DNA of 64,000 nt from Ulva prolifera (taxonomy: Eukaryota; Chlorophyta; Ulvophyceae; Ulvales; Ulvaceae), in contig CM041196.1 of NCBI GenBank assembly GCA_023078555.1, positions 3,906,001 to 3,970,000 of the forward strand, in the 5' to 3' direction. Positions 43,187 to 56,329 of this stretch are shown here, one piece after another. The notes under the pieces were generated by a model. The model was not told where the DNA came from. It made no database searches and saw only the letters and a program-made list of their open reading frames with translations. Every line of letters begins with the position of its first letter. The stretch's first letter is position 1. Position numbers and translations under genes: made by a program.

Positions 43187-45982
43187 CCGTGTGGAGTGTC
43201 CGTATGGAGTGTCCGTGTGGAGTGATCGGGTCCGTGTGGAGTGTCCGTGTGGAGTGACCGAGTCCGTGTGGAGTGTCCGTATGGAGTGACCGAATCCGTG
43301 TGGAGTGTCCGTGTGGAGTGACCGAATCCGTGTGGAGTGACCGAGTCCGTTTGGAGTGACCGAGTCCGTGTGGAGTGTCCGTATGGAGTGACCGAATCCG
43401 TGTGGAGTGTCCGTGTGGAGTGACCGAGTCCGTCTGGAGGGTGCGTGTAAGGTTCCCGTGTGGAGTGACCGAGACCGTGTGGAGTGTCCGTATGGAGTGA
43501 CCGAATCCGTGTGGAGTGTCCGTGTGGAGTGACCGAGTCCGTGTGGAGTGTCCGTGTGGAGTGACCGAGTCCGTGTGGAGTGTCCGTGTGGAGTGACCGA
43601 ATCCGTGTGGAGTGTCCGTGTGGAGTGACCGAATCCGTGTGGAGTGTCCGTGTGGAGTGACCGAGTCCGTGTGGAGTGTCCGTATGGAGTGACCGAATCC
43701 GTGTGGAGTGTCCGTGTGGAGTGACCGAATCCGTGTGGAGTGTCCGTATGGAGTGACCGAATCCGTGTGGAGTGTCCGTGTGGAGTGACCGAGTCCGTGT
43801 GGAGTGATCGAGTCCGTGTGGAGTGTCCGTGTGGAGTGACCGAGTCCGTGTGGAGTGTCCGTATGGAGTGTCCGTGTGGAGTGATCGGGTCCGTTTGGAG
43901 TGTCCGTGTGGAGTGACCGAGTCCGTGTGGAGTGTCTGTATGGAGTGACCGAATCCGTGTGGAGTGTCCGTGTGGAGTGACCGAATCCGTGTGGAGTGAC
44001 CGAGTCCGTTTGGAGTGACCGAGTCCGTTTGGAGTGACCGAGTCCGTGTGGAGTGTGCGTGAGAGGTTCCCGTGTGGAGTGACCGAGTCCGTGTGGAGTG
44101 TCCGTATGGAGTGACCGAGTCCGTGTGGAGTGCCCGTGTGGAGTGACCGAGTCCGTGTGGAGAGTCCGTATGGAGTGACCGAATCCGTGTGGAGTGTCCG
44201 TGTGGAGTGACCGAGTCCGTGTGGTGTGATCGAGTCCGTGTGTAGTGTCCGTGTGGAGTGACCGAGTCCGTGTGGAGTGTCCGTATGGAGTGTCCGTGTG
44301 GAGTGATCGGGTCCGTGTGGAGTATCCGTGTGGAGTGACCGAGTCCGTGTGGAGTGTCTGTGTGGAGTGACCGAATCCGTGTGGAGTGTCCGTGTGGAGT
44401 GACCGAGTCCGTGTGGAGTGTCCGTGTGGAGTGACCGAGTCCGTGTGGAGTGTACGTGTGAGGTTCCCGTGTGGAGTGTCCGTGTCCTTGTGGAGTGTCC
44501 GTGCGGAGTGTCCGTGTGGAGTGACCGGGTCCGTGTGGAGTGTCCGTGTGGAGTGACCGAGTCCGTGTGGAGTGTCCGTGTGGAGTGACCGAATCCGTGT
44601 GGAGTGACCGAGTCCGTGTGGAGTGTCCGTGTGGAGTGACCGAATCCGTGTGGAGTGTCCGTGCGGAGTGACCGGGTCCCAGTGGAGAGTCCGTGTGGAG
44701 TGTCCGTGTGGAGTGACCGAGTCCGTGTGGTGTGTCCATGTGGAGTGACCGAATCCGTGTGGAGTGTCCGTGCGGAGTGACCGAATCCGTGTGGAGTGTC
44801 CGTGTGGAGTGACCGAGTCCGTGTGGTGTGTCTGTGTGGAGTGACCGAATCCGTGTGGAGTGTCCGTGCGGAGTGACCGGGTCCCAGTGGAGAGTCCGTG
44901 TGGAGTGTCCGTGTGGAGTGACCGAGTCCGTGTGGAGTGACCGAGTCCGTGCGGAGTGTACGTGTGAGGTTCCCGTGTGGAGTGTCCGTGTCCTTGTGGA
45001 GTGTCCGTGTGGAGTGTCCGTGTGGGGTGACCGGGTCCGTGTGGAGTGTCCGTGTGGAGTGTCCGTGTCCTTGTGGAGTGTCCGTGTGGAGTGTCCGTGT
45101 GGAGTGACCGGGTCCGTGTGGAGTGTCCGTGTGGAGTGAACGAGTCCGTGTGGAGTGTCCGTGTGGAGTGACCGAATCCGTGTTGAGTGTCCGTGTGGAG
45201 TGACCGAGTCCGTGTGGAGTGACCGAGTCCGTGTGGAGTGTCTGTGTGGAGTGACCGAGTCCGTGTGGAGTGTACGTGTGGAGTGACCGAATCCGTGTGG
45301 AGTGTCCGTGTGGAGTGACCGAGTCCGTGTGGACTGTACGTGTGAGGTTCCCGTGTGGAGTGACCGAGTCCGTGTGGAGTGTCCGTGTGGAGTGACCGAA
45401 TCCATGTGGAGTGTCCGTGTGGAGTGACCGAGTCCGTGTGGAGTGTCCGTGTGGAGTGACCGAATCCGTGTTGAGAGTCTGTGTGGAGTGACCGAGTCCG
45501 TGTGGAGTGACTGAGTCCGTGTGGAGTGTCTGTGTGGAGTGACCGAGTCCGTGTGGAGTGTACGTGTGGAGTGACCGAGTCCGTGTGGAGTGTCCGTGTG
45601 GAGTGACCGAGTCCGTGTGGAGTGTCCGTGTGGAGTCACCGAGTCCGTGTGGAGTGTCCGTGTGGAGTGACCGAGTTCGTGTGGAGTGTCCGTGTGGAGT
45701 GACCGAGTCCGTGTGGAGTGACCGAGTCCGTGTGGATTTTCCGTGTGGAGTGCCCGAGTCCGTCTGGAGTGTACGTGTGAGGTTCCCGTGTGGAGTGACC
45801 GGGTCCTAGTGGAGAGTCCGTGTGGAGTGTCCGTGTGGAGTGGCCGAATCCGTGTGGAGTGACCGAGTCCGTGGGGAGTGTCCGTGTGGAGTGACCGAGT
45901 CCGTGTGGAGTGTCCGCGTGGAGTGACCGAATCCGTGTGGAGTGTCCGTGTGGACTGACCGAGTCCGTGTGGAGTGACCGAG
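43187..45982. repeat. Satellite array A, segment 2
   Basis: Same 13/19-bp modules, same orientation and continuous phase with the left arm if the outer CACTA is removed. Its first 300 bp resemble the last 300 bp before 16966. Minus-strand open frames of up to about 900 residues here are artefacts of the stop-free repeat. Confidence 0.96.
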
Positions 45983-46980
45983 TGTCGTGAGATGGCACCT
46001 CACGCTAGCGCAGGCATGTGGTCACAATGCATGAAACTCATGCATTGAGTCATGATGTACAGTCATACACAGGTGCCTGTCATGACACATGTCATGGCAC
46101 ACTTGTATATATTAAGATCCTCGTGCTTCACGAAGATCACCAAGTCAGAATCCCACAAGATACATACACGTGGCCCTTGCGCCGCACACACTTGTATGGT
46201 CACACACTCTATTGCATTTCACGAAGTCAGCTTATAAAAGGTCATGCACCTAATCATGCACGCGAACACAAGTGACCTCAGCTTATGAGGCCGCCTGTGC
46301 GACAAGTTACAACCATCCGCCAGATCGGGCAGCCGCACGCGTCGCGGAGACGCGGTGCGCTTGCGCGCTGTCAGACTCAGCTGTGCACGTCAAAATGTAC
46401 ACAGGCACGGACAGCTCAGTCCCGGCGCCCCTCTAGTTACACATTGTGGCGGCTATGTCAAGATGCTGCACATTATCGCGCACAATCTCGGGATGAGATC
46501 CAGCTTTCAGCGTGTCGATCTCTGGCTCGCACCACGCCACGCCCGCCCATGGGGCAGCATCGTGCGCAGCCTCCCTCAGAGATCCTCATGCACCACGCAC
46601 TGCGCACAGAACACTGTCAAACACTCACGCATTTCAGCGTGTCACCACAAGTCACTGGGGATCCCTCACTTATTGGGGATTCCATCAGATGACTGCGTAG
46701 GGTGCGCAGCATCTTGGCGAGGCCAACCATAGCAGGGGGTAGTCCTGGGCGCATCACAAGCAGTATTTATACTGCGCGCTTGCTGGGTCCGACACAGTTC
46801 GCACTGGTTCGGATGGGGCGCTTCTATTGAGCATTTCTTCCATCTTGTCCTGCGTACACGCATCCAATCTCTGTTTATTGTCGCCGCATAGGTCCTCGTG
46901 CCTGGCCGTAAGCCCACGCTTCCACTGTCAATCTTTCCAAGGTACTCCGCTCAGAGACCAGGGACCTCGCGTCCTAGACA
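45983..46980. mobile_element. Solo LTR, copy 1
   Basis: A 998-bp unique block in satellite that starts TGTCGTGAG and ends CCTAGACA (TGTC/GACA inverted ends). It is flanked by a 5-bp duplication CCGAG (45978-45982 and 46981-46985), and its removal restores the satellite. No internal coding region is present, so this is an LTR left after recombination. TATA-like boxes occur at 46232 (TTATAAAAG) and 46764 (TATTTATAC). A perfect 10-bp-arm hairpin (CAATGCATGA, AAC, TCATGCATTG) is at 46025-46047. The superfamily (Gypsy or Copia) cannot be told. Orientation is probably plus from the TATA boxes. Confidence 0.85.
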
Positions 46981-49900
46981 CCGAGTCCGTGTGGAGTGTC
47001 CGTGTGGAGTGACCGAGTCCGTGTGGAGTGTACGTGTGAGGTTCCCGTGTGGAGTGTCCGTGTCCTTGTGGAGTGTCCCTATGGAGTGTCCGTGTGGAGT
47101 GACCGAGTCCGTGTGGAGTGTACGTGTGAGGTTCCCGTGTGGAGTGACCGGGTCCTAGTGGAGAGTCCGTGTGGAGTGTCCGTGTGGAGTGACCGAGTCC
47201 GTGTGAAGTGTCCGTGTGGAGTGACCGAGTCCGTGTGGAGTGTACGTGTGAGGTTCCCGTGTGGAGTGACCGGGTCCGTGTGGAGTGTCCGTGTGGAGTG
47301 ACCGAGTCCGTGTGGAGTGTCCATGTGGAGTGACCGAGTCCGTGTGGAGTGTACGTGTGAGGTTCCCGTGTGGAGTGACCGGGTCCTAGTGGAGAGTCCG
47401 TGTGGAGTGTCCGTGTGGAGTGACCGAGTCCGTGTGGAGTGTCCGTGTGGAGTGACCGAGTCCGTGTGGAGTGTCCGTGTGGAGTGACCGAGTCCATGTG
47501 GTGTGTCCGTGTGGAGTGACCGAATCCGTGTGGAGTGTCCGTGCGGAGTGACCGGGTCCCAGTGGAGAGTCCGTGTGGAGTGTCCGTGTGGCGTGACCGA
47601 GTCCGTGTGGAGTGTCCGTGTGGAGTGACCGAATCCGTGTGGAGTGACCGAGTCCGTGTGGAGTGTCCGTGTGGAGTGACCGAATCCGTGTGGAGTGTCC
47701 GTGTGGAGTGACCGAGTCCGTGTGGTGTGTCCGTGTGGAGTGACCGAATCCGTGTGGAGTGTCCGTGCGGAGTGACCGGGTCCCAGTGGAGAGTCCGTGT
47801 GGAGTGTCCGTGTGGAGTGACCGAGTCCGTGTGGTGTGTCCGTGTGGAGTGACCGAATCCGTGTGGAGTGTCCGTGCGGAGTGACCAGGTCCCAGTGGAG
47901 AGTCCGTGTGGAGTGTCCGTGTGGAGTGACCGAATCCGTGTGGAGTGTCCGTGTGGAGTGACCGAGTCCGTTGCGGAGTGACCGAGTCCGTGTGGAGTGT
48001 CCGTGTGGAGTGACCGAGTCCGTGTGGAGTGTACGTGTGAGGTTCCCGTGTGGAGTGACCGAATCCGTGTGGAGTGACCGAGTCCGTGTGGAGTGTCCGC
48101 GTGGAGTGACCGAATCCATGTGGAGTGTCCGTGTGGAGTGACCGAGTCCGTGTGGAGTGTCCGTGTGGAGTGACCGAATCCGTGTTGAGAGTCCGTGTGG
48201 AGTGACCGAGTCCGTGTGGAGTGACTGAGTCCGTGTGGAGTGTCTGTGTGGAGTGACCGAGTCCGTGTGGAGTGTACGTGTGGAGTGACCGAATCCGTGT
48301 GGAGTGTCCGTGTGGAGTGACCGAGTCCGTGTGGAGTGTACGTGTGAGGTTCCCGTGTGGAGTGACCGAGTCAGTGTGGAGTGTCCGTGTGGAGTGACCG
48401 AATCCATGTAGAGTGTCCGTGTGGAGTGACCGAGTCCGTGTGGAGTGTCCGTGTGGAGTGACCGAGTCCGTGTGGAGTGTCCGTGTGGAGTAACCGAGTC
48501 CGTGTGGAGTGTACGTGTGAGGTTCCTGTGTGGAGTGTCCGTGTCCTTGTGGAGTGTCCGTGTGGAGTGACCGAATCCATGTGGAGTGTCTGTGTGGAGT
48601 GACCGAGTCCGTGTGGAGTGTCCGTGTGGAGTGACCGAGTCCGTGTGGAGTGTCCGTGTGGAGTGACCGAGTCCGTGTGGACTGTACGTGTGAGGTTCCC
48701 GTGTGGAGTGACCGAGTCCGTGTGGAGTGTCCGTGTGGAGTGACCGAATCCATGTGGAGTGTCCGTGTGGAGTGACCGAGTCCGTGTGGAGTGTCCGTGT
48801 GGAGTGACCGAATCCGTGTTGAGAGTCTGTGTGGAGTGACCGAGTCCGTGTGGAGTGACTGAGTCCGTGTGGAGTGTCTGTGTGGAGTGACCGAGTCCGT
48901 GTGGAGTGTACGTGTGGAGTGACCGAGTCCGTGTGGAGTGTCCGTGTGGAGTGACCGAGTCCGTGTGGAGTGTCCGTGCGGAGTGACCGGGTCCCAGTGG
49001 AGAGTCCGTGTGGAGTGTCCGTGTGGAGTGACCGAGTCCGTGTGGAGTGACCGAGTCCGTGCGGAGTGTACGTGTGAGGTTCCCGTGTGGAGTGTCCGTG
49101 TCCTTGTGGAGTGTCCGTGTGGAGTGTCCGTGTGGGGTGACCGGGTCCGTGTGGAGTGTCCGTGTGGAGTGTCCGTGTCCTTGTGGAGTGTCCGTGTGGA
49201 GTGTCCGTGTGGAGTGACCGGGTCCGTGTGGAGTGTCCGTGTGGAGTGAACGAGTCCGTGTGGAGTGTCCGTGTGGAGTGACCGAATCCGTGTTGAGTGT
49301 CCGTGTGGAGTGACCGAGTCCGTGTGGAGTGACCGAGTCCGTGTGGAGTGTCTGTGTGGAGTGACCGAGTCCGTGTGGAGTGTACGTGTGGAGTGACCGA
49401 ATCCGTGTGGAGTGTCCGTGTGGAGTGACCGAGTCCGTGTGGACTGTACGTGTGAGGTTCCCGTGTGGAGTGACCGAGTCCGTGTGGAGTGTCCGTGTGG
49501 AGTGACCGAATCCATGTGGAGTGTCCGTGTGGAGTGACCGAGTCCGTGTGGAGTGTCCGTGTGGAGTGACCGAATCCGTGTTGAGAGTCTGTGTGGAGTG
49601 ACCGAGTCCGTGTGGAGTGACTGAGTCCGTGTGGAGTGTCTGTGTGGAGTGACCGAGTCCGTGTGGAGTGTACGTGTGGAGTGACCGAGTCCGTGTGGAG
49701 TGTCCGTGTGGAGTGACCGAGTCCGTGTGGAGTGTCCGTGTGGAGTCACCGAGTCCGTGTGGAGTGTCCGTGTGGAGTGACCGAGTTCGTGTGGAGTGTC
49801 CGTGTGGAGTGACCGAGTCCGTGTGGAGTGACCGAGTCCGTGTGGATTTTCCGTGTGGAGTGCCCGAGTCCGTCTGGAGTGTACGTGTGAGGTTCCCGTG

Positions 49901-50092
49901 TGGAGTGACCGGGTCCTAGTGGAGAGTCCGTGTGGAGTGTCCGTGTGGAGTGGCCGAATCCGTGTGGAGTGACCGAGTCCGTGGGGAGTGTCCGTGTGGA
50001 GTGACCGAGTCCGTGTGGAGTGTCCGCGTGGAGTGACCGAATCCGTGTGGAGTGTCCGTGTGGACTGACCGAGTCCGTGTGGAGTGACCGAG
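46981..50092. repeat. Satellite array A, segment 3
   Basis: 13/19-bp modules. It is rich in GTGTGGAGTGTACG and GTGAGGTTCCC variants and in local variants rare in the left arm (GTGTGGCGTGACC). It includes the second half of one copy and the start of the next copy of the ~4.1-kb duplication. Confidence 0.96.
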
Positions 50093-51090
50093 TGTCGTGA
50101 GATGGCACCTCACGCTAGCGCAGGCATGTGGTCACAATGCATGAAACTCATGCATTGAGTCATGATGTACAGTCATACACAGGTGCCTGTCATGACACAT
50201 GTCATGGCACACTTGTATATATTAAGATCCTCGTGCTTCACGAAGATCACCAAGTCAGAATCCCACAAGATACATACACGTGGCCCTTGCGCCGCACACA
50301 CTTGTATGGTCACACACTCTATTGCATTTCACGAAGTCAGCTTATAAAAGGTCATGCACCTAATCATGCACGCGAACACAAGTGACCTCAGCTTATGAGG
50401 CCGCCTGTGCGACAAGTTACAACCATCCGCCAGATCGGGCAGCCGCACGCGTCGCGGAGACGCGGTGCGCTTGCGCGCTGTCAGACTCAGCTGTGCACGT
50501 CAAAATGTACACAGGCACGGACAGCTCAGTCCCGGCGCCCCTCTAGTTACACATTGTGGCGGCTATGTCAAGATGCTGCACATTATCGCGCACAATCTCG
50601 GGATGAGATCCAGCTTTCAGCGTGTCGATCTCTGGCTCGCACCACGCCACGCCCGCCCATGGGGCAGCATCGTGCGCAGCCTCCCTCAGAGATCCTCATG
50701 CACCACGCACTGCGCACAGAACACTGTCAAACACTCACGCATTTCAGCGTGTCACCACAAGTCACTGGGGATCCCTCACTTATTGGGGATTCCATCAGAT
50801 GACTGCGTAGGGTGCGCAGCATCTTGGCGAGGCCAACCATAGCAGGGGGTAGTCCTGGGCGCATCACAAGCAGTATTTATACTGCGCGCTTGCTGGGTCC
50901 GACACAGTTCGCACTGGTTCGGATGGGGCGCTTCTATTGAGCATTTCTTCCATCTTGTCCTGCGTACACGCATCCAATCTCTGTTTATTGTCGCCGCATA
51001 GGTCCTCGTGCCTGGCCGTAAGCCCACGCTTCCACTGTCAATCTTTCCAAGGTACTCCGCTCAGAGACCAGGGACCTCGCGTCCTAGACA
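50093..51090. mobile_element. Solo LTR, copy 2
   Basis: Same 998-bp block as 45983-46980, 4110 bp further on, with the same CCGAG duplication on both sides (50088-50092 and 51091-51095). Because the flanking satellite is also copied, it arose by duplication of the region and not by a second insertion. Confidence 0.87.
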
Positions 51091-54000
51091 CCGAGTCCGT
51101 GTGGAGTGTCCGTGTGGAGTGACCGAGTCCGTGTGGAGTGTACGTGTGAGGTTCCCGTGTGGAGTGACCGGGTCCTAGTGGAGAGTCCGTGTGGAGTGTC
51201 CGTGTGGAGTGACCGAGTCCGTGTGGAGTGTCCGTGTGGAGTGACCGAATCCGTGTGGAGTGTCCGTGTGGAGTGACCGAGTCCATGTGGTGTGTCCGTG
51301 TGGAGTGACCGAATCCGTGTGGAGTGTCCGTGCGGAGTGACCGGGTCCCAGTGGAGAGTCCGTGTGGAGTGTCCGTGTGGCGTGACCGAGTCCGTGTGGA
51401 GTGTCCGTGTGGAGTGACCGAATCCGTGTGGAGTGACCGAGTCCGTGTGGAGTGTCCGTGTGGAGTGACCGAATCCGTGTGGAGTGTCCGTGTGGAGTGA
51501 CCGAGTCCGTGTGGTGTGTCCGTGTGGAGTGACCGAATCCGTGTGGAGTGTCCGTGCGGAGTGACCGGGTCCCAGTGGAGAGTCCGTGTGGAGTGTCCGT
51601 GTGGAGTGACCGAGTCCGTGTGGTGTGTCCGTGTGGAGTGACCGAATCCGTGTGGAGTGTCCGTGCGGAATGACCAGGTCCCAGTGGAGAGTCCGTGTGG
51701 AGTGTCCGTGTGGAGTGACCGAATCCGTGTGGAGTGTCCGTGTGGAGTGACCGAGTCCGTTGCGGAGTGACCGAGTCCGTGTGGAGTGTCCGTGTGGAGT
51801 GACCGAGTCCGTGTGGAGTGTACGTGTGAGGTTCCCGTGTGGAGTGACCGAATCCGTGTGGAGTGACCGAGTCCGTGTGGAGTGTCCGCGTGGAGTGACC
51901 GAATCCATGTGGAGTGTCCGTGTGGAGTGACCGAGTCCGTGTGGAGTGTCCGTGTGGAGTGACCGAATCCGTGTTGAGAGTCCGTGTGGAGTGACCGAGT
52001 CCGTGTGGAGTGACTGAGTCCGTGTGGAGTGTCTGTGTGGAGTGACCGAGTCCGTGTGGAGTGTACGTGTGGAGTGACCGAATCCGTGTGGAGTGTCCGT
52101 GTGGAGTGACCGAGTCCGTGTGGAGTGTACGTGTGAGGTTCCCGTGTGGAGTGACCGAGTCAGTGTGGAGTGTCCGTGTGGAGTGACCGAATCCATGTGG
52201 AGTGTCCGTGTGGAGTGACCGAGTCCGTGTGGAGTGTCCGTGTGGAGTGACCGAGTCCGTGTGGAGTGTCCGTGTGGAGTAACCGAGTCCGTGTGGAGTG
52301 TACGTGTGAGGTTCCTGTGTGGAGTGTCCGTGTCCTTGTGGAGTGTCCGTGTGGAGTGACCGAATCCATGTGGAGTGTCTGTGTGGAGTGACCGAGTCCG
52401 TGTGGAGTGTCCGTGTGGAGTGACCGAGTCCGTGTGGAGTGTCCGTGTGGAGTAACCGAGTCCGTGTGGAGTGTACGTGTGAGGTTCCCGTGTGGAGTGT
52501 CCGTGTCCTTGTGGAGTGTCCGTGTGGAGTGACCGAATCCATGTGGAGTGTCCGTGTGGAGTGACCGAGTCCGTGTGGAGTGTCCGTGTGGAGTGACCGA
52601 GTCCGTGTGGAGTGTCCGTGTGGAGTAACCGAGTCCGTGTGGAGTGTACGTGTGAGGTTCCCGTGTGGAGTGTCCGTGTCCTTGTGGAGTGTCCGTGTGG
52701 AGTGACCGAATCCATGTGGAGTGTCCGTGTGGAGTGACCGAGTCCGTGTGGAGTGTCCGTGTGGAGTGACCGAGTCCGTGTGGAGTGTCCGTGTGGAGTA
52801 ACCGAGTCCGTGTGGAGTGTACGTGTGAGGTTCCCGTGTGGAGTGACCGAGTCCGTGTGGAGTGTCCGTGTGGAGTGACCGAATCCGTGTGGAGTGTCCG
52901 TGTGGAGTGACCGAGTCCGTGTGGAGTGTCCGTGTGGCGTGACCGAGTCCGTGTGGAGTGTCCGTGTGGAGTGACCGAATCCGTCTGGAGTGACCGAGTC
53001 CGTGTGGAGTGTCCGTGTGGAGTGACCGAGTCCGTGTGGAGTGTCCGTGTGGAGTAACCGAGTCCGTGTGGAGTGTACGTGTGAGGTTCCCGTGTGGAGT
53101 GTCCGTGTGGAGTGTCTGTGTGGAGTGACCGAGTCCGTGTGGTGTGTACGTGTGGAGTGACCGAATCCGTGTGGAGTGTCCGTGTGGAGTGACCGAGTCC
53201 GTGTGGAGTGTACGTGTGAGGTTCCAGTGTGGAGTGACCGAGTCAGTGTGGAGTGTACGTGTGGAGTGACCGAATCCATGTGGAGTGTCCGTGTGGAGTG
53301 ACCGAGTCCGTGTGGAGTGTCCGTGTGGATTCGCCGAATCCATGTGGAGTGTCCGTGTGGAGTGTCCGTGTCCTTGTGGAGTGTCCGTGTGGAGTGTCCG
53401 TGTGGAGTGACCGGGTCCGTGTGGAGTGTCCGTGTGGAGTGACCGAGTCCGTGTGGTGTGTCCGTGTGGAGTGACCGGATCCGTGTGGAGTGTCCGTGCG
53501 GAGTGACCGGGTCCTAGTGGAGAGTCCGTGTGGAGTGTCCGTGTGGAGTGACCGAGTCTGTGTGCAGTGACCGAGTCCGTGTGGTGTGTCCGTGTGGAGT
53601 GACCAAATCCGTGTGGAGTGTCCGTGCGGAGTGACCGGGTCCTAGTGGAGAGTCCGTGTGGAGTGTCCGTGTGGAGTGACCGAGTCCGTGTGGAGTGTCC
53701 GTGTGGAGTGTCCGTGTGGAGTGACCGAGTCCGTGTGGAGTGCCCGTGTGGAGTAACCGAGTCCGTGTGGAGTGTCCGTGTGGAGTGACCGAGTCCGTGT
53801 GGAGTGTCCGCGTGGAGTAACCGAGTCCGTGTGGAGTGTACGTGTGAGGTTCCCGTGTGGAGTGTCCGTGTCCTTGTGGAGTGTCCGTGTGGAGTGACCG
53901 AATCCATGTGGAGTGTCCGTGTGGAGTGACCGAGTCCGTGTGGAGTGTCCGTGTGGAGTGACCGAGTCCGTGTGGAGTGTCCGTGTGGAGTAACCGAGTC

Positions 54001-56329
54001 CGTGTGGAGTGTACGTGTGAGGTTCCCGTGTGGAGTGACCGAGTCCGTGTGGAGTGTCCGTGTGGAGTGACCGAATCCGTGTGGAGTGTCCGTGTGGAGT
54101 GACCGAGTCCGTGTGGAGTGTCCGTGTGGCGTGACCGAGTCCGTGTGGAGTGTCCGTGTGGAGTGACCGAATCCGTGTGGAGTGACCGAGTCCATGTGGA
54201 GTGTCCGTGTGGAGTGACCGAGTCCGTGTGGAGTGTCCGTGTGGAGTGACCGAGTCCGTGTGGAGTGTCCGTGTGGAGTAACCGAGTCCGTGTGGAGTGT
54301 ACGTGTGAGGTTCCCGTGTGGAGTGTCCGTGTCCTTGTGGAGTGTCCGTGTGGAGTGACCGAATCCATGTGGAGTGTCCGTGTGGAGTGACCGAGTCCGT
54401 GTGGAGTGTCCGTGTGGAGTGACCGAGTCCGTGTGGAGTGTACGTGTGAGGTTCCCGTGTGGAGTGACCGAGTCCGTGTGGAGTGTCCGTGTGGAGTGAC
54501 CGAATCCGTGTGGAGTGTCCGTGTGGAGTGACCGAGTCCGTGTGGAGTGTCCGTGTGGCGTGACCGAGTCCGTGTGGAGTGTCCGTGTGGAGTGACCGAA
54601 TCCGTGTGGAGTGACCGAGTCCGTGTGGAGTGTCCGTGTGGAGTGACCGAGTCCGTGTGGAGTGTCCGTGTGGAGTAACCGAGTCCGTGTGGAGTGTACG
54701 TGTGAGGTTCCCGTGTGGAGTGTCCGTGTGGAGTGTCTGTGTGGAGTGACCGAGTCCGTGTGGAGTGTACGTGTGGAGTGACCGAATCCGTGTGGAGTGT
54801 CCGTGTGGAGTGACCGAGTCCGTGTGGAGTGTACGTGTGAGGTTCCAGTGTGGAGTGACCGAGTCAGTGTGGAGTGTCCGTGTGGACTGACCGAATCCAT
54901 GTGGAGTGTCCGTGTGGAGTGACCGAGTCCGTGTGGAGTGTCCGTGTGGATTCGCCGAATCCATGTGGAGTGTCCGTGTGGAGTGTCCGTGTCCTTGTGG
55001 AGTGTCCGTGTGGAGTGTCCGTGTGGAGTGACCGAGTCTGTGTGGAGTGACCGAGTCCGTGTGGAGTGTCTGTGTGGAGTGACCGAGTCCGTGTGGAGTG
55101 TACGTGTGGAGTGACCGAATCCGTGTGGAGTGTCCGTGTGGAGTGACCGAGTCCGTGTGGAGTGTACGTGTGAGGTTCCCGTGTGGAGTGATCGAGTCCG
55201 TGTGGAGTGTCCGTGTGGAGTGACCGAATCCATGTGGAGTGTCTGTGTGGAGTGACCGAGTCCGTGTGGAGTGTCCGTGTGGAGTGACCGAGTCCGTGTG
55301 GAGTGTCCGTGTGGAGTGACCGAGTCCGTGTGGAGTGTACGTGTGAGGTTCCAGTGTGGAGTGACCGAGTCAGTGTGGAGTGTCCGTGTGGACTGACCGA
55401 ATCCATGTGGAGTGTCCGTGTGGAGTGACCGAGTCCGTGTGGAGTGTCCGTGTGGATTCGCCGAATCCATGTGGAGTGTCCGTGTGGAGTGTCCGTGTCC
55501 TTGTGGAGTGTCCGTGTGGAGTGTCCGTGTGGAGTGACCGAGTCTGTGTGGAGTGACCGAGTCCGTGTGGAGTGTCTGTGTGGAGTGACCGAGTCCGTGT
55601 GGAGTGTACGTGTGGAGTGACCGAATCCGTGTGGAGTGTCCGTGTGGAGTGACCAAGTCCGTGTGGAGTGTACGTGTGAGGTTCCCGTGTGGAGTGATCG
55701 AGTCCGTGTGGAGTGTCCGTGTGGAGTGACCGAATCCATGTGGAGTGTCTGTGTGGAGTGACCGAGTCCGTGTGGAGTGTCCGTGTGGAGTGACCGAGTC
55801 CGTGTGGAGTGTCCGTGTGGAGTGACCGAGTCCGTGTGGAGTGTACGTGTGAGGTTCCCGTGTGGAGTGTCCGTGTCCTTGTGGAGTGTCCGTGTGGAGT
55901 GTCCGTGTGGAGTGACCGGGTCCGTGTGGAGTGTCCGTGTGGAGTGACCGAGTCCGTGTGGTGTGTCCCTGTGGAGTGACCAAATCCGTGTGGAGTGTCC
56001 GTGCGGAGTCTCCGTGTCCTTGTGGAGTGTCCGTGTGCTGTGTCCGTGTGGAGTGACCGAGTCCGTGTGGAGTGTCCGTGTGGAGTGTCCGTGTGGAGTG
56101 ACCGAATCCGTGTGGAGTGTACGTGCGGAGTGACCGGGTCCTAGTGGAGAGTCCGTGTGGAGTGTCCGTGTGGAGTGACCGAGTCCGTGTGGAGTGTCCG
56201 TGTGCAGTGTCCGTGTGGAGTGACCGAGTCCGTGTGGAGTGCCCGTGTGGAGTAACCGAGTCCGTGTGGAGTGTCCGTGTGGAGTGACCGAGTCCGTGTG
56301 GAGTGTCCGTGTGGAGTGTCCGTGTGGGG
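51091..56329. repeat. Satellite array A, segment 4
   Basis: 13/19-bp modules with locally spread variants GTGTGGAGTAACCGAGTCC and GTGTGGATTCGCCGAATCC, absent or rare in the left arm. These show local homogenisation. The longest minus-strand frame (1721 residues, rich in His, Thr, Ser, Arg) crosses this segment and is a repeat artefact. Confidence 0.96.

Larger units (their letters stand above)
44860..52400. repeat. About 4.1-kb tandem duplication of array plus solo LTR
   Basis: 44860-47058 matches 48970-51168 at a shift of 4110 bp, including the whole solo LTR and its flanking duplications, with no difference noticed in the unique part. Further on, about 47400-48600 matches about 51190-52390 at a shift of 3789 bp, so one copy differs by a 321-bp gain or loss of satellite near 47060-47400. 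This is typical of unequal exchange in a tandem array. Confidence 0.9.

Noticed and set aside
45983-46980. Host gene or promoter region (TATAAAAG box, short frames)
   Set aside because: TGTC...GACA ends and a 5-bp duplication in satellite identify a solo LTR; the frames are short and unconvincing.
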